Shown in pieces: positions 9,315 to 18,166 of a stretch of 64,000 nt of DNA. A program made the position numbers and the translations under genes. Below the pieces are notes generated by a model that made no database searches, had not been told where the DNA came from, and saw nothing but the letters and a program-made list of their open reading frames with translations. Within the stretch, counting starts at the first letter, position 1. The number at the start of each line of letters is the position of its first letter. Source of the stretch: Paracoccaceae bacterium (GTDB lineage: Bacteria; Pseudomonadota; Alphaproteobacteria; Rhodobacterales; Rhodobacteraceae); NCBI GenBank assembly GCA_027492585.1, contig JAPUEK010000029.1, forward strand, positions 1 to 64,000, written 5' to 3'.

Positions 9315-9902
9315 ATGGCCGGCAAGAAAATCCTGATGCTCTGCGGTGAATTTACCGAGGAGTATGAAATCTTTGTTTTCCAGCAAGGGATGGAGGCCGT
9401 CGGCCATACCGTCCATGTCATCTGCCCCGACAAGAAGAAGGGCCAGATGATCCAGACCAGCCTGCACGATTTCGAAGGCCATCAGACCTACATCGAGCGG
9501 TTCGGTCACCTTGCCGAGATCAACAAGACCTTCTCCGAGGTCAATCTCGACGAATATGATGCCGTCTACTGCGCCGGCGGCCGCGGCCCGGAATATATCC
9601 GCACCGACAAGCGCATCCAGGCGATGGTGCGTCACTTCCACGAGACGAAGAAGCCGATCTTCACCATCTGCCATGGCGTCCAGATCCTCGTGGCGGTGGA
9701 TGGCGTGGTGCGTGGCAAGAAGGTTGCGGCCCTCGGCGCCTGCGAACCCGAAGTGATCCTCGCCGGCGGCACCTATATCGACGTGAAACCGCACGAAGCC
9801 TATGTCGACGGCACCATGGTCTCGGCCAAGGGCTGGACCGGCCTCGCCGCCTTCATGCGCGAATGTCTGAAGGTTCTGGGAACGACGATCACCCACAACT
9901 GA
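9315..9902 (+). CDS. DJ-1/PfpI family protein
   Basis: 195-residue class-I glutamine-amidotransferase-like protein of the DJ-1/PfpI superfamily. The nucleophile elbow TICHG places the reactive cysteine at residue 119, and the conserved AGGRGPEY loop is near 90-97. ATG 9315 follows GGAGGA; a TTG at 9300 is possible but lies inside that ribosome-binding site. Relatives include glyoxalase III, deglycase-like and isonitrile-hydratase-like proteins. It is the last gene of the GntR-led sugar operon, so a role in handling a reactive aldehyde or modifying the imported compound is plausible but unproven. Confidence 0.85.
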   Translation: MAGKKILMLCGEFTEEYEIFVFQQGMEAVGHTVHVICPDKKKGQMIQTSLHDFEGHQTYIERFGHLAEINKTFSEVNLDEYDAVYCAGGRGPEYIRTDKRIQAMVRHFHETKKPIFTICHGVQILVAVDGVVRGKKVAALGACEPEVILAGGTYIDVKPHEAYVDGTMVSAKGWTGLAAFMRECLKVLGTTITHN

Positions 9903-9913
9903 TCCCGGCGCAT

Positions 9914-9939
9914 CCGGCCTTTGTCCTGACGAAGGCCGG
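9914..9939. terminator. Hairpin between convergent genes
   Basis: CCGGCCTT (9914-9921) and AAGGCCGG (9932-9939) form a perfect 8-bp stem with a 10-nt loop between the convergent PfpI and LysR genes. It lacks a clear T-run, but its position fits a bidirectional terminator. Confidence 0.55.
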
Positions 9940-9947
9940 AACCGGCT

Positions 9948-10862
9948 CTATGCCGGCGGTATCGCGTCAAGATGGGCGCGCAGCCTTGGCGTCATGAAGT
10001 CCAGAAAGGCGCGCACCCGCTGGGGCAGGTGCTCGCCACCCAGGAAGAGCGCGTGGATATCCTCGCTGTCGCCTTCCACCGCATCGGCCAGAACCTGGAC
10101 GAGAGCACCGCTTTGCAGATCCTGACGGATGTGGAATTCTCCCATGCGGGCCAGACCCATCCCGGCGAGCGCCATCCGCCGCAGGGTCTCGCCGTTGTTG
10201 GCGATCAGCGGGCCGCGGATGCTGCGGTCGACCACCCGTCCTCCTTCCCGCAGCGGCCAGACGGGCGCGGCGCGGCGAAAGTTGAAACCAAGGCACTCGT
10301 GCCGGGCCAGATCGGCGATGGTTCGCGGTATGCCCCGCTTGGCGAGATACTCGGGCGAGGCCACGATCCTGCGCGGTGCGACGCCGAGCTTGCGGGCCGT
10401 CAGGCTGGAGTTGACCAGCGCGCCGACCCGGAAGGCGACATCGGTGCGGTCAAGATAGAGGTCCACGATTTCGTCCGAAAGCGACAGATCCACCGTCACG
10501 TTCGGATATGCGGCCCAGAAGGCCGGCAGGAGCGGCTCCACCGCCACCATCCCGAACCCGACCGAGGCGCTGACCCGCAATGTGCCGCCCGTGCAGGCAG
10601 AACCGCTGGAAAGATCATGCTCGATCTCGTCAAGTTCGCTCAGCAGGGCCAGACTGCGCTCATAATAGATCCGCCCCTCATCGGTCAGCACGAGCCGCCG
10701 GGTGGAGCGTTCGAGAAGGCGCACGCCCAGCCGCGCCTCCGTCCGCGCGATCAGCTTCGACACTGTCGAAGGCGTCATCCGCACTTGCCGGGCCGCTTCG
10801 GAAAAGCTGCCTGTCTCGACAACCCGCAGGAAGACCTGCATCTCACCAGCCCGATTGTCCAT
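9948..10862 (-). CDS. LysR-family transcriptional regulator
   Basis: 304-residue LysR-type regulator beginning at ATG 10862 (MDNRAGEMQVFLRVVETGSF), the classical start of the DNA-binding domain; the open frame reaches 10922 without support. The helix-turn-helix covers roughly residues 18-40 (SEAARQVRMTPSTVSKLIAR) and is followed by the effector-binding domain. It resembles the large CrgA/DhcR-like branch. It is divergent from an MFS efflux gene, with a palindrome 11 bp before its start, so it probably regulates itself and the transporter. Confidence 0.9.
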   Translation of the reverse strand: MDNRAGEMQVFLRVVETGSFSEAARQVRMTPSTVSKLIARTEARLGVRLLERSTRRLVLTDEGRIYYERSLALLSELDEIEHDLSSGSACTGGTLRVSASVGFGMVAVEPLLPAFWAAYPNVTVDLSLSDEIVDLYLDRTDVAFRVGALVNSSLTARKLGVAPRRIVASPEYLAKRGIPRTIADLARHECLGFNFRRAAPVWPLREGGRVVDRSIRGPLIANNGETLRRMALAGMGLARMGEFHIRQDLQSGALVQVLADAVEGDSEDIHALFLGGEHLPQRVRAFLDFMTPRLRAHLDAIPPA

Positions 10863-10872
10863 GGGTGCCTCT

Positions 10873-10889
10873 TGTGAAATGGTTTCACA
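10873..10889. promoter_or_regulatory. Palindromic operator, LysR/MFS gap
   Basis: TGTGAAA-TGG-TTTCACA: perfect 7-bp inverted arms around a 3-bp spacer, 11 bp upstream of the LysR start codon. It is a good candidate for the LysR recognition site and for autoregulation. Confidence 0.6.
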
Positions 10890-11066
10890 GATAATGTGCT
10901 GCTGAAGCGGGTTATCAAGCAAGGGCTGTGGTTCTATCTATGCAATCGTCGAATGGCCCCGGCTTTGGCCAAAGCTGCGGGGACCAAAGCTGCGGGCTCG
11001 TCAGAACCCGAGAAGCGCACATCCTGCCTTTCCGGCCCCGGTCGGAGTACAATTGAGAGACTTGAA

Positions 11067-12245
11067 ATGACCGCAGAACACCGCCGCTTCAACTGGCCGC
11101 TGCTGGCGCTTGCCATCGGGGCCTTTGCGATCGGCACCACCGAATTCGCGCCCATGGGTCTGCTTCCGGTGATCGCCGAGGGGGTGGAGGTTTCCATCCC
11201 GCGTGCCGGCCTTCTGATCAGCGCCTATGCTGTCGGTGTGATGGTCGGCGCGCCGCTGATGACGCTGCTCTTCGCACGCTTCGGCAAGCGGACAGCGCTG
11301 ATGGTGCTCATGGGGATTTTCACCCTCGGCAATATCCTGTCCGCGCTGTCGCCGGATTACTGGACGCTTCTTTTCGCACGCATCGTGACCAGCCTGAACC
11401 ATGGCGCCTTCTTCGGCCTTGGCGCGGTGGTTGCGGCCAGCGTCGTGCGCCCGGAAAGACAGGCAAGTGCTGTGGCCACCATGTTCATGGGTCTGACGAT
11501 AGCGAATATCGGTGGCGTGCCTTTTGCGACATGGATCGGCCAGCATGTCGGCTGGCGGGAATCCTTCGCGGGAACGGCGGTTCTGGGCCTGGCCACCATG
11601 GCTGCGCTCGGGTTTGCGCTGCCGAAAGGGGCGCCGGGAAGCCGGCCCGACATGCGGCGCGAGTTGCAGGTTCTGCTGCGGTCCGAAGTGGTGCTCGCCC
11701 TGCTCACCACGGTCATGGGGGCAAGCGCGATGTTCACGCTGTACACCTATGTCGCCGCAATCCTGGTATCGGAGACGGGGGCCTCCAACGGCTTCGTGAC
11801 GCTGGCACTGGCGCTGATCGGGCTCGGCTTTACCTGCGGCAACTGGCTGGGGGGCAAAGGAGCTGACTGGTCGCGCGACGGGGCGGCGGCGATCTTCATG
11901 GCGGTTCTTGCCGGTGTGATGATGGTGATGCCGCTGCTGATCGGCAGCCAGACCGGAGCGGCCCTTGTGCTGGTCTTCTGGGGGGCCGCCGCTTTCGCCA
12001 TTGTGCCGCCGGTGCAGATGCGGGTGATGCAGGTGGCGGCGGATGCGCCCGGCCTCGCGTCTTCGGTCAATATCGGAGCCTTCAATCTCGGCAATGCCAT
12101 CGGCGCCGCGGCTGGGGGCGCGGTGATCAGTGCCGGGCTCGGCTATGCTGCCGTGCCTGTCGCGGGCGGGATCTTTGCCCTGGCGGGGCTGTTTCTGGTC
12201 TGGCTCAGCCGGCAGAAAAGCCCGCTCGATGCGCGTCTCGTCTGA
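11067..12245 (+). CDS. MFS transporter, DHA1 family
   Basis: 392-residue major-facilitator drug/metabolite exporter of the AraJ/YdhP/Cml type with twelve predicted membrane segments. The first segment holds the hallmark GTTEFAPMGLLPVIAEG, and the loop after segment 2 has the GKR-type motif A (FARFGKRTAL). The start at 11067 is the first Met that gives a normal N-terminus; the frame remains open to 10896 but that part looks non-coding. It is transcribed away from the LysR gene across a 204-bp gap. Probably a proton-driven exporter; substrate unknown. Confidence 0.9.
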   Translation: MTAEHRRFNWPLLALAIGAFAIGTTEFAPMGLLPVIAEGVEVSIPRAGLLISAYAVGVMVGAPLMTLLFARFGKRTALMVLMGIFTLGNILSALSPDYWTLLFARIVTSLNHGAFFGLGAVVAASVVRPERQASAVATMFMGLTIANIGGVPFATWIGQHVGWRESFAGTAVLGLATMAALGFALPKGAPGSRPDMRRELQVLLRSEVVLALLTTVMGASAMFTLYTYVAAILVSETGASNGFVTLALALIGLGFTCGNWLGGKGADWSRDGAAAIFMAVLAGVMMVMPLLIGSQTGAALVLVFWGAAAFAIVPPVQMRVMQVAADAPGLASSVNIGAFNLGNAIGAAAGGAVISAGLGYAAVPVAGGIFALAGLFLVWLSRQKSPLDARLV

Positions 12246-12250
12246 AACGG

Positions 12251-13543
12251 TCAGGGGCGCAGGTCCGGTGGGCTTTCGCTGCGGTCGTGCAGGATGCTGA
12301 ACGGCAGAAGCACGTTCGGGGCCATCCGCGCAAGACCGTGGAAGGGGATGGCCTGCAAGGCCACCTGCGGTGGGGCGATCTGATCCGCCGGGGTGCCGCT
12401 GGCCCAACGGGAAAGCTCCGCCCCCATGGCGGTCGTCAGGGCGATACCCCGGCCATTGCAGGCGAAGGCCGCCAGAAGGCCCGGCGCCGGTTCGATCACC
12501 CTTGGCAGGAAGTCGGGCGTCACCGCCGCCATCCCCGACCAGGAGAAGGCGAGGGGCGGGGTCCCGGGCAGATCCAGCATCTGCGCCATCCGGGCAAGGA
12601 TGCGGCGCGGCACGCGGCTTTCCGCCCCAGGCCTCAAGATGTGCATCCCGCCGGTGATCAGCCGGTTCGCGGCATCGAAGCGGAAGGTGAAGAGGTTGCG
12701 GCGACTGTCGGACACGCATTGCCCGCCGGGCAGCAGCCGTTCACGCACCGATTGCGGCAGGGGTGCGGTGGCGATCTGGAAGACGCGGAGCGGGAAGAAG
12801 CTTTGCGCCAGGCCCGGCCAGAGCTGTCCGGCATGGGCGTTTGTCGCCAGAACCACCCGCTTTGCCCGCACCTCGCCGCCGGGGGTGGTCGCCCGCCAGC
12901 CGGTTCCGGTGCGGGTCAGGGCGGTGACGGGCGTGGCTTCATGCAGGGCAGCGCCGGCGGCCGTCGCCGCGCGGGCCAGACCGCGCGCATAGGCGACGGG
13001 GTTCAGCACCCCTCCCGACCTGTCGATCCATCCACCCCGCCAGCCCTTTACGCCCGTCAAGGCCTCAACCGCAGCGGCATCAAGGAATTCTGCCGGACGG
13101 TTGAGGGCCTGCCATTGCCGCACCCTCTCCCGTGCGCGGCCAAGCGCGGCATCGGAATGGGAAGGCTGGACCCAGCCCGATTGCAGCGCGTCACAGTCGA
13201 TGCCGTGCCGTCGGATCAGATCAAAGACGAGATCGGCGCTTCCGGCAGCCATTGCCAGAAGGCGAGAGGCACGCGGCTCTCCCCGATGGGCGCGCACGTC
13301 GTCCGGATCGACCTTGGCGAAGTTCGGCACCACGAACCCGGCGTTGCGCCCGGTAGCGCCGTAGGCGATGCTTTCCGCCTCTGCCAGAACCACACGCAGG
13401 CCCGCCTCTGCGGCGTGGAGCGCGGTTGAAAGCCCGGTGAACCCGCCACCGACGATCAGCAGATCGGCCTCCACCTGTCCGTGAAGCGGCGGCAACGGCG
13501 CCATTGCGGGTGCCGTTGCGTGCCAGAGCGTTGCGGGTGTCAT
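12251..13543 (-). CDS. FAD-dependent oxidoreductase (DadA/OrdL-like)
   Basis: 430-residue DAO-superfamily flavoprotein. The N-terminal FAD-binding motif is VGGGFTGLSTALHAAE, followed by YGATGRNAGFV, typical of gamma-glutamylputrescine oxidase and other amine or N-methyl-amino-acid oxidases. The start at 13543 overlaps the stop of the LivM gene (ATGA), so it is the last gene of the minus-strand Liv-type transporter operon. It probably oxidises the imported amine or amino acid. The neighbouring aldo/keto reductase would fit reduction of an aldehyde product, which is inference. Confidence 0.87.
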   Translation of the reverse strand: MTPATLWHATAPAMAPLPPLHGQVEADLLIVGGGFTGLSTALHAAEAGLRVVLAEAESIAYGATGRNAGFVVPNFAKVDPDDVRAHRGEPRASRLLAMAAGSADLVFDLIRRHGIDCDALQSGWVQPSHSDAALGRARERVRQWQALNRPAEFLDAAAVEALTGVKGWRGGWIDRSGGVLNPVAYARGLARAATAAGAALHEATPVTALTRTGTGWRATTPGGEVRAKRVVLATNAHAGQLWPGLAQSFFPLRVFQIATAPLPQSVRERLLPGGQCVSDSRRNLFTFRFDAANRLITGGMHILRPGAESRVPRRILARMAQMLDLPGTPPLAFSWSGMAAVTPDFLPRVIEPAPGLLAAFACNGRGIALTTAMGAELSRWASGTPADQIAPPQVALQAIPFHGLARMAPNVLLPFSILHDRSESPPDLRP

Positions 13544-14478
13544 TCCATGCCCCTGCCGTTTCGCGGCCCGAAGAACCCCTGCGGCCGCCACAGGAGGATC
13601 AGGCAGAGCATGACGCCGATGGCGACGATCTGAAGCGAGGCCGCCCGCGCCTGCCAGCCGGTCGGGATAAGGGCGGAGGTCACCCAGCCCGCGCCGATCC
13701 ACACCGCCCAGACCACAAGCGCGCCCATCACCGCCCCGCGGTTGGAGCCGGAGCCGCCGACCATCAGCATCGCCCAGACCTGAAAGGTCAGGGTCGGCAG
13801 ATAGTTGTCCGGCGCGATGAAGCCGATGAAATGCGCCTGCACCGCCCCGGCGAGCCCCATGACCGCCCCACCTACGGCAAAGGCCTGGATGCGGTAGGAC
13901 CGCGCGCTTTTGCCGAGCGAGACCGCCGCCCGCTCATCCTCGCGCAGGGCGCGCAGCACCCGGCCCCATGGGCTGCGCGACAGCCGCTCCAACGCCAGAT
14001 AGCAGGCCAGGGTCACCGCGGCGATGATGGCGAGGTTGACGAAGTTGAAGGCGACGGGGTTTCCCTGCAGTCCCGCGAAAGGGCGCGGGATGAAGGCGAC
14101 GCCGAACGGCCCTCCGGTCAGGCCGATGGCGTTCAGCGTCACGAGCTGCACGAGAACCGCCACGCCGAACGTGGTGATGGCAAGGTAGTCGGATTTCAGC
14201 CGCAGGGTGGCAAAGCCGGTAAACGCCGCCGCCGCCGCCGTCAGCACCATCGCTCCGAGCCAGCCCGCAAGGATGGGCCATCCGAAGCCGCCGATGCGAT
14301 CGGCCGTATCGGGCGTGGTCAGGAGCGCCGAGGTATAGGCTCCGATCGCCACGAAGCCCGCGATCCCGACGTTGAAAAGCCCCGTCAGCCCCCATTGCAG
14401 GTTCAGCCCAAGGGTGATGATCGCAAAGATCAGCGCCGTTGACAGGAAGAAGGCGCCATAGCCGAGAAGGTCGATCAT
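13540..14478 (-). CDS. livM: Branched-chain-type ABC transporter permease (LivM)
   Basis: 312-residue inner-membrane permease of the LivM family with eight to ten hydrophobic segments and the motif NLQWGLTGLFNVGIAGFVAI near the N-terminus. Start ATG 14478 overlaps the livH stop by 4 bp. The long open frame that continues upstream through livH is an out-of-frame artefact. It partners with LivH, LivF and LivG and, most likely, with the binding protein of the divergent arm at 19.6 kb. Confidence 0.92.
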   Translation of the reverse strand: MIDLLGYGAFFLSTALIFAIITLGLNLQWGLTGLFNVGIAGFVAIGAYTSALLTTPDTADRIGGFGWPILAGWLGAMVLTAAAAAFTGFATLRLKSDYLAITTFGVAVLVQLVTLNAIGLTGGPFGVAFIPRPFAGLQGNPVAFNFVNLAIIAAVTLACYLALERLSRSPWGRVLRALREDERAAVSLGKSARSYRIQAFAVGGAVMGLAGAVQAHFIGFIAPDNYLPTLTFQVWAMLMVGGSGSNRGAVMGALVVWAVWIGAGWVTSALIPTGWQARAASLQIVAIGVMLCLILLWRPQGFFGPRNGRGME

Positions 14479-15383
14479 CGCTCGGTTACTCCGAAGAGGC
14501 CGGTCGGTTTGACCAGCAGAACGGACATCAGGATCACGAAAGCCACCGCCGCCCGCCATTCCGCGCCGACGAACATCACCGCCGCCGCCTCCGACAGACC
14601 GATGATCAGCCCGGCCAGCACCGCCCCCGGCACCGAACCGATGCCGCCGAGGATGGCCGCCGCGAACATCGGCAGCAGCAGGTCCAGCCCCATGAGCGGG
14701 CGGATCTGCACCAGCGTTCCGACCATGACCCCGGCGGCCGCCGCAAGGGCTGCGCCGATCACCCAGGTCGCCCGGACCACGCGGGCCACGTCGATCCCGG
14801 TCACGCGGGCCAAGGCGGGGTTCTGGCTGTAGGCCCGCATCTCGCGCCCCCGCTGGCTGCGGGTCAGGAACAGGTGCATCCCGGTCACAAGTGCCGCCGT
14901 CATCACCAGAAGCGCCACCTGATCCGGCGTGATGCGGATGCCCGATCCGATGGGTTGGGCGACCTGGAGAGCACGGGAATAATAGGCGGGGCTGGAGGAA
15001 AAGAGGAACTCCAGGAGGTTCCGCAGGGCCATGGAGGCTCCGAAAGACGCCATGACCACGATGATCGCCTGCCCCCGCGCCCGCAGCCGCGCGAAGAGAA
15101 GCCAGTCGAGCAGAAGCGCCAGTCCGGCGGTGAAGACCATGGCGAACAGCGTGGACAGGATCAGCGGCAGCCCGAAGGACAGCGCGCCTATCGCCATCGG
15201 CCCGCCTGCAATCGCTCCGAGCGCACCAACCGCCACAAGGGCGGCATAGGCGCCCCAGGCCATCAGATCGCCATGGGCGAAGTTGGAAAAGCGCAGGATG
15301 GAATAGGTGAGCGTCACGCCGATGGCGCCCAGCCCGATCATCGCGCCCGAAATCAGCCCGTCGAGCAGGAATTGCAGGCTCAT
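14475..15383 (-). CDS. livH: Branched-chain-type ABC transporter permease (LivH)
   Basis: 302-residue LivH-family permease; the N-terminal signature GAIGVTLTYSILRFSNFAHGD is characteristic. About eight hydrophobic helices. Its start overlaps the livF stop (ATGA), consistent with tight translational coupling through the livG-livF-livH-livM-oxidase operon. The substrate class is amino acids, amides or related compounds; this is general family knowledge. Confidence 0.93.
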   Translation of the reverse strand: MSLQFLLDGLISGAMIGLGAIGVTLTYSILRFSNFAHGDLMAWGAYAALVAVGALGAIAGGPMAIGALSFGLPLILSTLFAMVFTAGLALLLDWLLFARLRARGQAIIVVMASFGASMALRNLLEFLFSSSPAYYSRALQVAQPIGSGIRITPDQVALLVMTAALVTGMHLFLTRSQRGREMRAYSQNPALARVTGIDVARVVRATWVIGAALAAAAGVMVGTLVQIRPLMGLDLLLPMFAAAILGGIGSVPGAVLAGLIIGLSEAAAVMFVGAEWRAAVAFVILMSVLLVKPTGLFGVTER

Positions 15384-16111
15384 GCGGCACCCTCCTTGCG
15401 GTGGCCGAGGTAAAGCTCGGCGATCAGCGGATCGTCCCAGAGGCTGCGGGCCGGCCCCTCATGCGCCTCGCGCCCCTCGACCAGCACATAGGCGCGGTCG
15501 CCGATGGCCAGAGCGGCGCGGGCGTTCTGTTCGACCAGCACGATGGTCACGCCCGAAGCGCGGATTTCCACCAGCCGCGCAAAGACCTGCTCGACGAATT
15601 TCGGTGACAGCCCCGCCGAAGGCTCATCCAGCATCAGCACCCCCGGCTTCACGATCAGCGCCCGCGCGCAGGCCAGCATCTGCCGCTGCCCGCCGGAAAG
15701 GCTGCCTGCCATCAGCCGCCGCTGCCGGGCCAGATCGGGGAAGAGCGCGAACATCTCCTCGATATGCGCCGCGACCTGCCGGTCGCCGAAAACCCCTGCG
15801 GCCACGCGCAGGTTTTCCTCGACGCTCATCAGGGTGAAGACGTTCTCCGTCTGGGGAACAAAGGCCAGACCCTTGCGGATCTTCAGATGCGCCGGGACGG
15901 CGGTGATGTCTTCGCCCGCCAGCACGACCCGCCCGCCGGAAACCGGCACCAACCCGGCAATGGCCTTGATCAGGCTGGATTTCCCGGCGCCATTCGGGCC
16001 GAGGATCACCACGATCTCTCCCTTGTCGGCATGGATCGAGGCGCCCCGGACGATGGAAAGCCCCGGCTCATAGCCCGCCTCCAGCCGCTCCACCGACAAA
16101 AGCGCGCTCAT
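15380..16111 (-). CDS. livF: ABC transporter ATP-binding protein (LivF)
   Basis: 243-residue LivF-type ATPase. Walker A is GPNGAGKS, the signature LSGGQRQMLACARAL and Walker B VLMLDEPSAGLS. The start at 16111 (MSALLSVERLEAGY) overlaps the livG stop by 4 bp; the reading frame extends farther, but that sequence belongs to livG. Forms the heterodimeric motor with LivG. Confidence 0.92.
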   Translation of the reverse strand: MSALLSVERLEAGYEPGLSIVRGASIHADKGEIVVILGPNGAGKSSLIKAIAGLVPVSGGRVVLAGEDITAVPAHLKIRKGLAFVPQTENVFTLMSVEENLRVAAGVFGDRQVAAHIEEMFALFPDLARQRRLMAGSLSGGQRQMLACARALIVKPGVLMLDEPSAGLSPKFVEQVFARLVEIRASGVTIVLVEQNARAALAIGDRAYVLVEGREAHEGPARSLWDDPLIAELYLGHRKEGAA

Positions 16112-16881
16112 GCTCCGGCCCCCCCGAGATAGGCTTCGATCACGCGGGGGTCGCGGGCGACCTCCTCCGGCGTGCCTTCGCAAAGAAGGGAGCCGGAAGC
16201 CATGACCACGATCCGGTTGCAGAGCCGCGTCACCATGTCGATGTTGTGCTCGATCAAAAGGAAGGTGATGCCGCTGGCGTTGATCGCGCGGATGCGGTCG
16301 ATCAGCACCTCCAGAAGCGAGGGGTTCACCCCGGCGGCAGGTTCGTCCAGCAGGATCACCTGCGGATCGGCCATCATCACCCGCGCCAGTTCCAGCAGTT
16401 TGCGCTGCCCGCCGGACAGCACCCTAGCGGGCTGATCCGCGAGCTTGTCCAGGAGGACGAGTGCCAGCAGATCCCGCGCCTTTTCCCGTGCCACCCGTTC
16501 CTCGGCCGCGATGCGGCGGGGGGAGGTGAAGCTGGCCCAGAGCCGCTCGCCCGTCTGGTTCTGCCGGGCCAGCATCAGGTTCTCGACCAGCGACAGCTCG
16601 GGAAAGGGACGGGGGATCTGGAAGGTGCGGCCCAGCCCCTGACCAAGGCGGCGATGCGCGGCATGACCTGTCACGTCGCGGCCGGCCAGCAGGATCTGAC
16701 CGGAGGTCGGGATCACCGAACCGGCGAGCAGGTCGAACATCGTGGTCTTGCCGGCGCCATTCGGGCCGATCAGGCCGAGGATCTCCCCCGGTCTGACGTC
16801 GAGCGACATGCCATTGACGGCGGCAATGCCGCCATAGCGGCGGGTCAGGTCTTTTGCGGCGAGGATCGGGCTGGCGGTCAT
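16108..16881 (-). CDS. livG: ABC transporter ATP-binding protein (LivG)
   Basis: 257-residue LivG-type ATPase and the first gene of the minus-strand arm. Walker A GPNGAGKTT, signature LSGGQRKLLELAR and Walker B VILLDEPAAGVNP are intact, and the LivG-specific insert (RTFQIPRPFPELSLVENLM) follows the Q-loop. It is divergent from a GntR gene across a 92-bp gap containing repeated TGATCACACT elements, so it is probably controlled by that regulator. Confidence 0.92.
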   Translation of the reverse strand: MTASPILAAKDLTRRYGGIAAVNGMSLDVRPGEILGLIGPNGAGKTTMFDLLAGSVIPTSGQILLAGRDVTGHAAHRRLGQGLGRTFQIPRPFPELSLVENLMLARQNQTGERLWASFTSPRRIAAEERVAREKARDLLALVLLDKLADQPARVLSGGQRKLLELARVMMADPQVILLDEPAAGVNPSLLEVLIDRIRAINASGITFLLIEHNIDMVTRLCNRIVVMASGSLLCEGTPEEVARDPRVIEAYLGGAGA

Positions 16882-16890
16882 GTCACCCCT

Positions 16891-16928
16891 AGTGTTTGAT
16901 CTGTGATCACACTTGATTTGATCACACT
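16891..16928. promoter_or_regulatory. Repeated operator elements upstream of livG/GntR
   Basis: The decamer TGATCACACT occurs twice (16904-16913 and 16919-16928, 15 bp apart). The perfect palindrome TGTGATCACA is at 16902-16911, and AGTGT at 16891 mirrors the ACACT ends. They lie in the 92-bp gap shared by the Liv operon and the GntR operon and are likely GntR binding sites. Confidence 0.62.
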
Positions 16929-16973
16929 ATGGACGTTTAATCGGATCAGGCAAGACGATTCGTTGGGGACGCA

Positions 16974-17687
16974 ATGGCGAAGGACGGCGAAACGGGAATT
17001 GGGCTGGCGCCGGTGGGGCGGGAAACGGTGCAGGACCGCGTTTACAGCGAATTGCGCCGCGCCCTGATCAGCGGTCTCTTCGCGCCGGGTCAGGTGCTGA
17101 CCATCCGCCAGCTTGCCGATGCGCTGATGACCTCCACCATGCCCGTGCGGGAGGCTCTGGGCCGCCTGATCACGGAGCAGGCGCTCGAAGCCTTGCCGAG
17201 CCGCCAGATCCGCGTGCCGACCGCCACGACGGAGCGGCTCGACGACATCCTGCGCGCCCGCATCCTGATCGAGGGCGAGGCCGTCGCCCTTGCGGCACAG
17301 CGGATGACGCCGGAGCTTCTCACCACCCTGCGCGGTCACCTGCGCGAATGGGAAGCGCTGCGCCTGACCACCAGCCCCGAGACGATGGACCGGGAAGCGC
17401 TGCTCAATCAGGCCTTCCACTTCACCATCTATCGCGCCTGCGGGTCCGAAGTGCTGCTGCCGATGATCGAAAGTCTCTGGCTGCAATCCGGCCCCTGCAC
17501 GCGCGCCGCGATCCATGCCTTTTCGGAAGCCGGGGAGCATGACACCGCCAGCTTCCACCGGACGCTCCTTTCCGCGCTCGACCGGGGCGATGCGAAAACC
17601 GCACGGGAGGCGCTTGTCGGCGATATCAGCCGTCCCTTCGCCTATCTGCGAACCAAACTCGAAAAGACCGGAGAGAGAACCGAATGA
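16974..17687 (+). CDS. GntR-family transcriptional regulator (FCD domain)
   Basis: 237-residue FadR/FCD-type regulator. The winged helix-turn-helix covers about residues 25-80 (IRQLADALMTSTMPVREALG), with an all-helical FCD domain after it (RILIEGEAVALAAQRM and beyond). It heads the plus-strand arm and overlaps the DUF3830 gene by 4 bp, so all genes to about 20.9 kb may be one unit. The FCD domain usually senses a carboxylic acid, which would fit an organic-acid or amino-acid inducer. Confidence 0.91.
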   Translation: MAKDGETGIGLAPVGRETVQDRVYSELRRALISGLFAPGQVLTIRQLADALMTSTMPVREALGRLITEQALEALPSRQIRVPTATTERLDDILRARILIEGEAVALAAQRMTPELLTTLRGHLREWEALRLTTSPETMDREALLNQAFHFTIYRACGSEVLLPMIESLWLQSGPCTRAAIHAFSEAGEHDTASFHRTLLSALDRGDAKTAREALVGDISRPFAYLRTKLEKTGERTE

Positions 17688-18166
17688 CCCGCCGCATCCT
17701 GATTTCAGAAGCGAAAAGCGGCCTTGCCGTGACCGCCGATGTGCTGGAGGCCAAGGCCCCCGCCAATGCGGAATTCCTCTGGCGCTATCTGGAAAGCCCC
17801 CGCGTGGTGCCGTCGATCCATGCGATATGGACGGGACCGGAAATCTCCTGCCCGGTGCCGCCCGCCCATCTGGCGGGGGCGGACTGGGCGGGCGCGCTGC
17901 CACCGGAAAACGCCACGCTCCACCCCCAGCCGGGAGATGTGGTGCTGGCCTATGTGCCGGCGCGGATGTGGGGCGGCAATCCGGACCCGATCTTCGACAT
18001 CGGGCTCTTCTACGGTCCCGGCGCGCGGATGCTCTTCCCCATCGGCTGGCTGGCCGGGTCGGTGGTGGCACAGGTCGCGGCGGAGGACCGCGCCGACCTT
18101 GCCGCCGCCTGCGCCCGCATCCGTCAGACCGGCGCCTGCGAGATCACCTTCCGGAGGGCAGAATGA
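17684..18166 (+). CDS. DUF3830 family (cyclophilin-like fold) protein
   Basis: 160 residues resembling DUF3830, a cyclophilin-like-fold family of unknown chemistry. Family-like features are an N-terminal strand rich in charged residues, the IHAIWTGPEISCPVP block near 44-58, the ENATLHPQPGDVVLAYVP segment near 75-92 and a C-terminal half with FYGPGARMLFPIGWLAGSVVAQV. Coupled by ATGA overlaps to the GntR gene before it and the TIGR04076 gene after it. Such proteins often sit in amide, amine or cyclic-compound catabolic operons; a hydrolase or isomerase role is speculation. Confidence 0.7.
   Translation: MTRRILISEAKSGLAVTADVLEAKAPANAEFLWRYLESPRVVPSIHAIWTGPEISCPVPPAHLAGADWAGALPPENATLHPQPGDVVLAYVPARMWGGNPDPIFDIGLFYGPGARMLFPIGWLAGSVVAQVAAEDRADLAAACARIRQTGACEITFRRAE

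Noticed and set aside
13540-15390. Apparent 616-residue LivH-LivM fusion
   Set aside because: The N-terminal half is an out-of-frame reading of livH; real livM starts at 14478 with an ATGA overlap.
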